Below are positions 16,345 through 25,383 of a stretch of 33,404 bases of DNA, in pieces. Numbering within the stretch: the stretch's first letter is position 1; each line of letters begins with the position of its first letter. The stretch is from contig CAZBHH010000027.1 in NCBI GenBank assembly GCA_964492065.1, forward strand, positions 1 through 33,404. The letters run 5' to 3'. A program made the translations under genes and the position numbers. This DNA comes from JADKAC01 sp964492065. Lineage in GTDB: Bacteria > Bacteroidota > Bacteroidia > Chitinophagales > BACL12. The notes under the pieces are model-generated. The model was not told the origin of the DNA. It made no database searches and was given only the letters and a program-made list of their open reading frames with translations.

Positions 16345-16992
16345 ATGGCGAAAAAAAAGGAAGAAAAATTACCCGTTAAACATATTGCCGTTGCCGGTAA
16401 TATCGGCGCCGGCAAAACCACGCTCGCCGGTCAACTCGCAAAGCATTTTGGCTGGGAAGCACACTATGAAGACGTCGAGAATAACCCCTATTTATACGAC
16501 TTTTACCAGGATATGCCCCGCTGGGCTTTTAACCTGCAAATTTACTTTTTGAATAACCGGTTTAAACAAATCCTCGAAATCCAAAAGGGAGATAAAACGG
16601 TAATTCAGGACCGCACGATTTACGAGGATGCGCAAATATTTGCGCCTAACCTGCATGCGATGGGATTGATGAATTCCCGCGATTTTCAAAATTATTCCGA
16701 AATATTCAATACCCTCACTTCATTGATTGCCCCCCCGGATTTACTCATCTACCTGCGGGCGTCCATCCCCGCACTTGTAAATCAAATCCAAAAGCGGGGA
16801 CGTGAGTACGAAGACAATCTGCGGCTGGACTATTTGCGCCGCTTAAATGAATATTACGAAGGCTGGATCAGTAAATACCGGCATGGCAAACTGCTTATCA
16901 TAGATATAGAACACTGCAATTTTGCCGAGAACAAGGAAGACCTCGGAGAGGTAATTAACCGTGTAAACCGGGAGTTGTACGGCTTGTTTTAA
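16345..16992 (+). CDS. Deoxynucleoside kinase (dNK/dGK family)
   Basis: 215 residues. The P-loop is GNIGAGKTT (18-26). Y41-E42-D43 and the IQDRTIYED segment (87-95, the DRS-like motif) fit the thymidine/deoxyguanosine/deoxyadenosine kinase family, and RGREYE near 150 matches the arginine-rich lid. It phosphorylates deoxynucleosides with ATP in the salvage of DNA precursors; which base it prefers cannot be read by eye. The lysine-rich start MAKKKEEKLP is probably disordered. It sits 3 bases behind trpS, the only sign of regulation, and converges on the desaturase gene across 161 bases in which I see no terminator. Confidence 0.9.
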   Translation: MAKKKEEKLPVKHIAVAGNIGAGKTTLAGQLAKHFGWEAHYEDVENNPYLYDFYQDMPRWAFNLQIYFLNNRFKQILEIQKGDKTVIQDRTIYEDAQIFAPNLHAMGLMNSRDFQNYSEIFNTLTSLIAPPDLLIYLRASIPALVNQIQKRGREYEDNLRLDYLRRLNEYYEGWISKYRHGKLLIIDIEHCNFAENKEDLGEVINRVNRELYGLF

Positions 16993-17153
16993 CAGCGCTA
17001 ATATTTGTTTACCTCTTACCCCTGCACTTCAAATGCAATGTTTCTGCCGTAGCAACTAAGGCATCACATCAAAATAAATGCGACTTCCCATTAAAATAAC
17101 CTGAGGTAACTGTTGCCATTCAATTATGTTTCGCCCGAACAGCACTGCGATTA

Positions 17154-18248
17154 TCAAGCCGCCACGCTGTTTTGGCCTATACGTTTCAGCATTTTAATAT
17201 GTGAACCTAAGGCCTGCCAGAAGGTATGAAACTCATGGTATGGAATGCCGTATTCCTGTGCCGTGGATTTTACGATGGGGGCAATGTCGCGGTAATGCAC
17301 ATGGCATATATTATGGAACAAATGGTGTTCAATCTGGTAATTGAGCCCGCCGATATACCAGCTCAGAATTCTGTTCTTCTTTGCAAAGTTGGCAGTAGTG
17401 TGCAATTGGTGGATTGCCCAGGAATTTTCAATTTCACCCTGTGCATTCTCCCTGGGATGTGTAGTGTGTTCTACCACATGCGCCAATTGAAAAATGGTCG
17501 TTAAAATAATACCCGCAACAAAATGCATGATTAAAAATCCGGCAATAATTGTCAATGCGCTGTACGGTGTTATCAGCAAGGGCAACCCGATACATACCGC
17601 GAAATAGAGCAATTTTGAAATGATCATATTGGTAAGCTCCCTGTTTAATTTACTTCCGTTACCTTCAATCATATCGTTCTTGTGATATTTCATTATTTGC
17701 CTGAAATCTTTAGTTAATGTCCATGAAAGTGTAGAGAGGCCGTAAAGCAAAAAGCCGTATATATGCTGATACTTATGAATCCCGCTCAATTTCCCGTACG
17801 GCGACAACCGCAGGATGGGCTTGTCGTGAATATCCTCATCCATGCCATAGACATTGGTATAGGTATGGTGCAGGATATTGTGTTGAATTTTCCAGTTAAA
17901 CGTATTGGCGCCAAACAGGTACATCGAATGGCTCATCAGGGTATTCACAGTTTTATTATCCGCATACACGCCATGGGCGGCATCGTGCATGACGCTCATA
18001 CCGCTGCCGGCCAATCCAATCCCCATTACTACCCAGCACAGTATAGTAGCCCAGGCAGGTAATATACCGGTGAGAATGATTACGAAGGGCAACAAGTACA
18101 AACTGAGCATGGCTATGGATTTAATGACCATGCGGTAATCCCCTGTTTTTTTTATTTTATTGGTTTCGAAATGCGCATTGATTCTTTTGCGGAGCACTTT
18201 GAAAAAATCGGAATCCGACCTGTCAACAAACTTTACTTTTCCTTGCAT
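17154..18248 (-). CDS. Membrane fatty acid desaturase (acyl-CoA/acyl-lipid type)
   Basis: 364 residues. Three histidine boxes bind the di-iron centre: HDAAH (88-92), HNILHH (123-128) and QIEHH (305-309). Glutamine in place of the first histidine of the third box is the mark of front-end-type desaturases, though the fused cytochrome b5 domain of many such enzymes is absent. Hydrophobic pairs at about 45-80 and 205-255 fit four membrane spans. It would insert a cis double bond into acyl chains using oxygen and an external electron donor, adjusting membrane fluidity. The bond position is not predictable here. The ATG at 18248 gives MQGKVKFVDRSD, usual in the Bacteroidota branch. It lies 132 bases downstream of typA on the same strand. 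Confidence 0.92.
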   Translation of the reverse strand: MQGKVKFVDRSDSDFFKVLRKRINAHFETNKIKKTGDYRMVIKSIAMLSLYLLPFVIILTGILPAWATILCWVVMGIGLAGSGMSVMHDAAHGVYADNKTVNTLMSHSMYLFGANTFNWKIQHNILHHTYTNVYGMDEDIHDKPILRLSPYGKLSGIHKYQHIYGFLLYGLSTLSWTLTKDFRQIMKYHKNDMIEGNGSKLNRELTNMIISKLLYFAVCIGLPLLITPYSALTIIAGFLIMHFVAGIILTTIFQLAHVVEHTTHPRENAQGEIENSWAIHQLHTTANFAKKNRILSWYIGGLNYQIEHHLFHNICHVHYRDIAPIVKSTAQEYGIPYHEFHTFWQALGSHIKMLKRIGQNSVAA

Positions 18249-18380
18249 TACAATTTTTTAGCGGCGTAAAATTATACTTTAAAGTCCATGCCTTTAACTT
18301 AAACGGATAATTTTATACACTTGTGGATAATAATATCTTAAATGCGGGGTATTTTATTTGAGCCAGGTGAAGAATGGCGG

Positions 18381-20189
<1,809 letters not shown>

Positions 20190-20200
20190 AAAAAGAGGCG

Positions 20201-20208
20201 CAAAATTA
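20201..20208 (-). promoter_or_regulatory. Candidate -7 box for typA
   Basis: On the minus strand TAATTTTG, an exact match to TAnnTTTG, ending 11 bases before the ATG at 20189. A TTTG further upstream is about 25 bases away, outside the usual spacing. Confidence 0.55.
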
Positions 20209-20520
20209 CGGGATTTTGGTCGAAACTAAGCGGCAAAGACGAGATTAATTACCGCCCCGTAGTTATAAATCTGCAAACCGGCGCCGGACGCTATCCGTGT
20301 AGCGTTACAATCCGGCTACTGCCGTCGGCGCATACATCCATTGCGGACCCGGGTTGTTGATTCATCAGAGCGCAAAAGAAAAACCTGTCAGCATTGAATC
20401 ATCGCTTCCCGGCGCTCACCCGCTGTTGCAGCATTGCCCGTTTTGCCGAATCATTGCAGTTAATGCCTAATAACTGCGATTATTTCCCGTGCCTGCCGTA
20501 TGACAAACCATCGGGCCGGG
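20209..20520. other. Non-coding divergent region between typA and the acyltransferase gene
   Basis: About 310 bases with no reading frame I can support. It contains two short hairpins without T tracts: ACGCTA/TAGCGT (20288-20305) and GCAGTTA/TAACTGC (20456-20477). A C/G-rich middle (20260-20340) could be decayed coding sequence, but I recognise nothing. The promoter for the gene at 20611 lies just to the right. Confidence 0.4.
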
Positions 20521-20549
20521 TTGCAATACTTTGCCCTGGTGTATTTTTG
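20521..20549 (+). promoter_or_regulatory. Candidate promoter of the LpxL-like gene
   Basis: TTG (20521-20523), an 18-base spacer, then TATTTTTG (20542-20549), close to the Bacteroidota -33/-7 pattern. It lies 61 bases before the TTG start at 20611. Confidence 0.5.
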
Positions 20550-20610
20550 CAATACATATTCCGGTTTATTGCTTACCGCATAGTGGAGTTCACTTGAAAA
20601 GTCAGTTGCG

Positions 20611-21474
20611 TTGAAACAAATAAAATTCTTACCGTTTTACCTCATTGCAATACTGCCATTCCCCGTTTTATACCTGCTTTCCGATTTCGCCTATCTCCTG
20701 TTTTATTACCTTGTGCGATATCGCAGAAAGGTGGTTGCAGAAAACCTAAAGAGTGCATTTCCGCATTTAAGCGCAGCGGAGCGCATTACAATCGAAAAAA
20801 AATTCTATAAACACTTTTGCGATCTCACATTCGAAACATTTAAAACTCTCACCATAAGCAAACGGGAAATTAAAAAGCGATTCCGGTTGCAGCAGACCGA
20901 ATTGCTCGAACGATTTTACAAAGAGCGCAGGAGTGTAATTCTGTACACGGCACACGATGGCAACTGGGAATGGTTAGTCTTTTTACCTGTGCTCATATCG
21001 CATACCGCCGTTGCGCTGTACAAACCGCTTTCGAATAAGTACTACGATGCATTAATACACAAAATCCGCAGCCGGTTCGGCGTGTTGTGCATAGAGTCCG
21101 ACCGCGGTTATAAAACGCTGTACCGCATGCAACAGGAACACATCATTTCTGCCAACTACATTATCGGCGACCAGCGGCCGGGGCCCGGCGCCCAACCCTA
21201 CTTCACGATGTTTCTCAACCGCGAAACGGGGTTTCTTACGGGCGCCGAGCGGATAGCAAAAAAAACAAATCAACCACTGGTATTTCCATCCTACAAAAAA
21301 TTGCGGAGAGGGTATTACGAAATTGAGTTTATTCTGATAGAGGAATTCCCGCAACAGACCACAGAAATGGAAATCACCGAAAAATTTGCCCGTACTCTCG
21401 AAACAAAAATCCGGAACAATCCCGAAATGTGGCTGTGGAGCCATAAGCGTTGGAAGCACAACAGCGCTCAATAA
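20611..21474 (+). CDS. LpxL/HtrB-like lipid A or lysophospholipid acyltransferase
   Basis: 287 residues. An N-terminal membrane helix (about 8-34) is followed by RRKVVAENLKSAFPHLSAAE, the classical start of the LpxL fold. The catalytic pair is H115 and E120 in HDGNWE (the HX4E form of the HX4D/E motif), and the later GDQRPGPGAQPYFTMFLNRE stretch is the conserved acceptor-site region. The C-terminus MWLWSHKRWK is also diagnostic. It transfers an acyl chain to lipid A or a related lipid at the inner membrane; which lipid is not certain. The start is taken as TTG at 20611: an in-frame stop lies at 20581-20583 and no ATG or GTG occurs between. The following gene is 58 bases downstream. Confidence 0.9.
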   Translation: MKQIKFLPFYLIAILPFPVLYLLSDFAYLLFYYLVRYRRKVVAENLKSAFPHLSAAERITIEKKFYKHFCDLTFETFKTLTISKREIKKRFRLQQTELLERFYKERRSVILYTAHDGNWEWLVFLPVLISHTAVALYKPLSNKYYDALIHKIRSRFGVLCIESDRGYKTLYRMQQEHIISANYIIGDQRPGPGAQPYFTMFLNRETGFLTGAERIAKKTNQPLVFPSYKKLRRGYYEIEFILIEEFPQQTTEMEITEKFARTLETKIRNNPEMWLWSHKRWKHNSAQ

Positions 21475-21532
21475 TATTTCCCGGTATGCCATCGGTTAAT
21501 GCGTTAATTTTATTTCATTAAATGCAAGGACT

Positions 21533-22216
21533 ATGAACAATGAAAATAACACCGGCATCCGCCGTGGCCAGGACCAGTTGATTTCATTTTTATGGATACG
21601 CCGCAGCATCGGTTTACTGGGTTTTTTATTCCCCCTGTTGCTCATTGTGGGGGCTAATCTGTTCAGCAATTGCCATGGAGTGCTGAACTCCATCAGCGAC
21701 TACTATCACACGAACATGCGGGATGTATTTTCAATTGTGATGGGGCTGCTGGCATTCGCATTATTTACTTACAGAGGCCCCGAAAAAATTGACGGCGTCA
21801 TTGCAAATCTGACGGGTGTATGCGCCCTGCTCATCGTGTTTTTCAGCACTTCCGTCAATTCGGAAACAGCGGCTTGTGCCGCCTGTAATACCGTTACCTA
21901 CAACACGGCACATTTAATTTTTGCAGTCGTATTCTTTCTGTTGCTCAGCTATTTTTCATTATTCTTATTTACTAAAACAGCGAAGGACTGTCAACCGACA
22001 GCAGAGAAGTTAATGCGCAACCGGGTATATCGCATTTGTGGTATTGTGATGATACTCTCACTGATTTGTATTGCCATCTATATGTTGTTTCTGAATGATA
22101 CCGGGACCTGGGCACGCATACCCGTCGTGTTGATATGCGAGTGGATTGCATTGTGGGCATTCGGCATCTCCTGGATCGTAAAAGGCGATTGGTTTATTAT
22201 GATAGATAAACCGTAA
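21533..22216 (+). CDS. DUF998-like integral membrane protein
   Basis: 227 residues with about six hydrophobic spans (roughly 25-47, 67-82, 92-108, 123-148, 167-187 and 195-215). After the first span the loop NSISDYYHTNMRD resembles the SxSxYYHT-type loop I associate with DUF998 and related membrane proteins in Bacteroidota, whose function is unknown. The loop TSVNSETAACAACNTVTYN has four nearby polar/cysteine positions (CAAC) that might form a disulphide or bind a metal; this is speculation. It is downstream of the LpxL-like gene on the same strand and upstream of a dead peptidase gene. Family placement is by memory and moderately sure. Confidence 0.65.
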   Translation: MNNENNTGIRRGQDQLISFLWIRRSIGLLGFLFPLLLIVGANLFSNCHGVLNSISDYYHTNMRDVFSIVMGLLAFALFTYRGPEKIDGVIANLTGVCALLIVFFSTSVNSETAACAACNTVTYNTAHLIFAVVFFLLLSYFSLFLFTKTAKDCQPTAEKLMRNRVYRICGIVMILSLICIAIYMLFLNDTGTWARIPVVLICEWIALWAFGISWIVKGDWFIMIDKP

Positions 22217-22258
22217 AAAATCTATTCTCTTCAAGCAAGTTTTAATTCGCAACATCAC

Positions 22259-22679
22259 ATAAAAAGAGTACCTGTATTTCTAATATGTTTTTTGGGTGTG
22301 TTCCGGTTTGTTAATGCACAACAGGAAGACCTATACCTGTGGTTAGGGGAAACCGACGGCAAAAGAGCATTGGATGGGCGAATACGGCAATCCGGATATC
22401 CCGGAAGAATGGGAATACATTACCAAATATTCGCCGTACCACCATTTAAAACCCGGAGTAGCCTATCCTGAAACCTTCTTTATGACATCCACCAGAGATG
22501 ACCGGGTGCACCCCGGCCATGCGAGAAAAAAGGCGGCGAACATGGAGGTCATGGGATCGAAAATTTATTATTATGAAAATATAGAAGGAGGCCATGGCGG
22601 CGCTTCCACAAATGAACAACAGGCGAGGATGGCTGCCCTGGCATATACCTATTTACTGATGCGACTGAAACAGCCGTGA
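22259..22679 (+). pseudogene. Decayed prolyl oligopeptidase (S9A) gene, internal deletion
   Basis: Two remnants in different frames. From 22259 the frame reads a signal peptide (KRVPVFLICFLGVFRFVNAQ) and the start of a mature S9A peptidase (QEDLYLWLGETDGKRAL, compare the family's EDPYLWLE). From about 22371 a second frame gives the C-terminal catalytic end, WMGEYGNPDIPEEW to MRLKQP, with the active-site Asp region TSTRDDRVHPGHARK and the active-site His in EGGHGG. Intact enzymes are about 700 residues; about 550, including the propeller and the catalytic serine, are missing, and the junction is out of frame. The expected start codon at 22259 is ATA. A short ORF from the ATG at 22374 could still be translated but would be inactive. 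Confidence 0.85.
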
Positions 22680-22910
22680 TACTACAGTCAGGCAGAAGTT
22701 GCAGGATGCGGCACAAGCGGCGGCTAAGAAAGCGCAGTGTGTTTCCAAAACATTTTCAATGCATCACTTGCCCCGATTAATTAACTTTACACCCTATGCG
22801 GCACCATGCTTGCCGTCCGGCATGAGAACTTTATCGCCGGCAATTGAATTGAATACAGCAAGGGTAAATGCAATGCATATTCGAAATAACTGGAAAAGGA
22901 TGCATATAAT

Positions 22911-22918
22911 TACCTTTG
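22911..22918 (+). promoter_or_regulatory. Candidate -7 box for hscA
   Basis: TACCTTTG matches TAnnTTTG and ends 19 bases before the hscA ATG at 22938. No clear -33 TTG. The 258 bases between the pseudogene and hscA otherwise hold nothing I recognise. Confidence 0.5.
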
Positions 22919-22937
22919 TAACGCATACGAAACAGAA

Positions 22938-24785
22938 ATGGCGCAGATAGCAATCAACCTAAAAGAGGGCACGTTAGAAAAGAAAGAACAAATTGTTGGA
23001 ATCGATTTAGGTACTACCAACAGTTTAATTGCCGTAATCGACAGGGATAACGGGAATCCCAAAGCGCTGCGAGATGAATCGGGCTATGCAATCGTACCTT
23101 CCATTATTCATTTTACCGACACAGGCGACTTTCTCGTCGGCAACAATGCAAAAGTACATTTGGTAGAAGACCCGCAGCACACCATATATTCGGTGAAACG
23201 GCTCATGGGAAAATCCTATGCGGACATTGCGGGGCATCACTTTGGATATAAAATAATTGACGACGATACGGAGAGCCTGTTAAAAATAAAGGTGAATGAA
23301 AAATTCTATACGCCAACCGAATTGTCGGCCATGATACTCAAACAGTTGAAGTCGCGAGCGGAGTCCGTATTACAAACGCAGGTAACAAAAGCGGTAATCA
23401 CAGTACCGGCCTATTTCAACGATGCGCAAAGACAGGCGACCAGGGATGCAGGCAAGCTGGCGGGCTTAGACGTGTTGCGCATTATCAATGAGCCCACAGC
23501 CGCCAGCCTGGCCTATGGAATCGGCATCGCACCGGAAGAGGAAAAAGTTGTTGCAATTTACGATCTCGGCGGCGGCACTTTCGACATAAGTATATTGCGG
23601 ATTTACAACCAGGTGTTCGAAGTGCTGTCCACGCATGGAAACACCTTCCTGGGCGGCGATGATTTCGACCGCCTGCTGATGGAGTACTGGTTAGAACAGA
23701 ATAATATTTCCATAGATGCACTGGATGCGCATCAATTACAGGAATTGCGACTGTTGGCCGAGGAAGCTAAAATAGCGCTGAGCGAAAAACCGCACTTTTC
23801 ATCTGCGGTAGCCGGATTGCATTGTGAAATAACGAAACAAATTTTTGAAGAGCTCATCACGCCCTTACTGCAACAAACCATTAGCAGTTGCAAACAGGCG
23901 CTACACGATGCCAAACTCGCCACAGAGGATATCCAAGCCGTCATAATGGTAGGCGGCAGTACCCGCACGCCGTTTGTAAAGGAAACGGTAGCAAAATTTT
24001 TCGGCCGGGCGGTGAACGACACATTAAATCCCGACGAAGTGGTTGCGCTGGGCGCCGCCGTCCAGGCGGATATCCTGGCCGGCAATCAGCGGGATATGCT
24101 CCTGCTCGATGTCACTCCCCTCTCACTCGGTATGGAGACTATCGGCGGATTAATGGATGTAATTATCCCCCGCAATACAAAAATTCCATTTGCCGCCGGC
24201 AGGCAATATACTACCTCAGTGGATGGGCAGGTACAGATAAAAATTGCAGTGTATCAGGGCGAACGGGATGTGGTGCATGCCAACCGGAAATTGGGTGAAT
24301 TCATATTGAAAAATATTCCTGCCATGCCGGCGGGATTCCCCAAAGTGGAAGTCATATTTCAATTGAATGCCGATGGAATATTAACCGTAAAGGCAAAAGA
24401 ACTGAGATCGGGCACTCAGCAATCCATTGAAATAAAACCGCAATACGGCATTTCGGAAGAGGATATGGCCCGCATGTTAAAAGAGTCCTTATTGCACGCA
24501 AAGGAGGATGTGAAAGAGCGGGCGTTGATTGAAGCAAGAACGGAGGCTCGTATGTTGGTGGCTACCACTGAAAAGTTTTTAGTGAAAAACAAAGACCATT
24601 TATCCGAAGAAGAGGTTATTGAAACCGCACGGTTGCTCGATGCTTTAAAAGACTGTTTGGATGCGGAGGACAAGAATGTCATCTACCGTGCATTGGACAA
24701 CCTGAATACCTATACCAGGCCGTTTGCCGAGCGCATCATGGATATTGCAATTGCCGGCGCTATGAAAGGAAAGAAAATCAGTTGA
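22938..24785 (+). CDS. hscA: Fe-S assembly chaperone HscA
   Basis: 615 residues, matching E. coli HscA (616) rather than DnaK (about 638). An Hsp70 that, with HscB, releases [2Fe-2S] clusters from the scaffold IscU. The ATPase domain shows GIDLGTTNS (about 24-32), IYDLGGGTFD and VGGSTRTPFV; the linker is LLLDVTPLSLGMET; the substrate-binding half carries GVKF-type beta strands and a helical lid. The N-terminal extension MAQIAINLKEGTLEKKEQI before the first phosphate loop is typical for HscA. No hscB, iscU or fdx gene is in the window, so it stands alone. Its 3' end overlaps the converging riboflavin synthase gene by 8 bases. Confidence 0.92.
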   Translation: MAQIAINLKEGTLEKKEQIVGIDLGTTNSLIAVIDRDNGNPKALRDESGYAIVPSIIHFTDTGDFLVGNNAKVHLVEDPQHTIYSVKRLMGKSYADIAGHHFGYKIIDDDTESLLKIKVNEKFYTPTELSAMILKQLKSRAESVLQTQVTKAVITVPAYFNDAQRQATRDAGKLAGLDVLRIINEPTAASLAYGIGIAPEEEKVVAIYDLGGGTFDISILRIYNQVFEVLSTHGNTFLGGDDFDRLLMEYWLEQNNISIDALDAHQLQELRLLAEEAKIALSEKPHFSSAVAGLHCEITKQIFEELITPLLQQTISSCKQALHDAKLATEDIQAVIMVGGSTRTPFVKETVAKFFGRAVNDTLNPDEVVALGAAVQADILAGNQRDMLLLDVTPLSLGMETIGGLMDVIIPRNTKIPFAAGRQYTTSVDGQVQIKIAVYQGERDVVHANRKLGEFILKNIPAMPAGFPKVEVIFQLNADGILTVKAKELRSGTQQSIEIKPQYGISEEDMARMLKESLLHAKEDVKERALIEARTEARMLVATTEKFLVKNKDHLSEEEVIETARLLDALKDCLDAEDKNVIYRALDNLNTYTRPFAERIMDIAIAGAMKGKKIS

Positions 24786-25377
24786 GATTTTTATACCTCT
24801 CAAACATGCGCACGAAATATTTGGCAAGTATATCGAACTCTGTATTTACGGTATCGCCGGGTTTCAATTGCGATAAATTCGTATGTTCCCATGTATAGGG
24901 AATTACTGCTACCGAAAATTCCGCTTCGCCCACATTCACCAGCGTCAGGCTTACACCGTTAAGCGCAATAGCCCCCTTTTCCACCAGCAGATTTCTGAAA
25001 GCGCTATCGGTTTGAAATGTCAGTAACCAACTCCCCTGCTGCCAGGTGCTGCTCATCAACGATGCCACCGTATCGACATGCCCCTGCACAATATGCCCGT
25101 CTAACCGGTCGCCAAACTGCATGGCCCGCTCTAAATTTATTTGGCCATCCTTGCACAGCCCGCCGAGATTGGACTTCTGCAGTGTTTCATTCACTGCAAT
25201 TACGCTGTGCGTCTGCGCACCCACTTCAACCACCGTCAGGCAAACGCCGTTGTGAGATACAGACTGATCTATTGCCAGCGCATTTGAAATCGGCGATTGA
25301 ACGGTAATACGCAGATTGCCTCCCGCTTTTTCCAGTTGCGTAATCGTGCCTGTCGTTTCGATAATTCCCGTAAACAT
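24778..25377 (-). CDS. ribE: Riboflavin synthase, alpha subunit
   Basis: 199 residues in two similar lumazine-binding halves, the usual build. It dismutates two 6,7-dimethyl-8-ribityllumazine molecules to riboflavin plus a pyrimidine. The start MFTGIIETTG is diagnostic, and the twin sites appear as VSHNGVCLTVVEV (first half) and IALNGVSLTLVNV (second half), with GHIVQGHVDT between. Its ATG follows the stop of the upstream T9SS cargo gene by 6 bases, so it may be transcribed with it, an unusual pairing. The last codons run into the end of hscA on the other strand (8-base overlap). Confidence 0.97.
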   Translation of the reverse strand: MFTGIIETTGTITQLEKAGGNLRITVQSPISNALAIDQSVSHNGVCLTVVEVGAQTHSVIAVNETLQKSNLGGLCKDGQINLERAMQFGDRLDGHIVQGHVDTVASLMSSTWQQGSWLLTFQTDSAFRNLLVEKGAIALNGVSLTLVNVGEAEFSVAVIPYTWEHTNLSQLKPGDTVNTEFDILAKYFVRMFERYKNLN

Positions 25378-25383
25378 GAGGCA

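Noticed and set aside
20288..20477. Two short hairpins upstream of the LpxL-like gene as a riboswitch or small RNA
   Set aside because: The stems are 6-7 bp, unlinked, lie before the likely promoter and lack a T tract; expected by chance.
22699..22950. Open frame of 83 codons between the dead peptidase and hscA
   Set aside because: It runs into hscA, crosses the hscA -7 box, has an irregular residue make-up and matches nothing recognisable.
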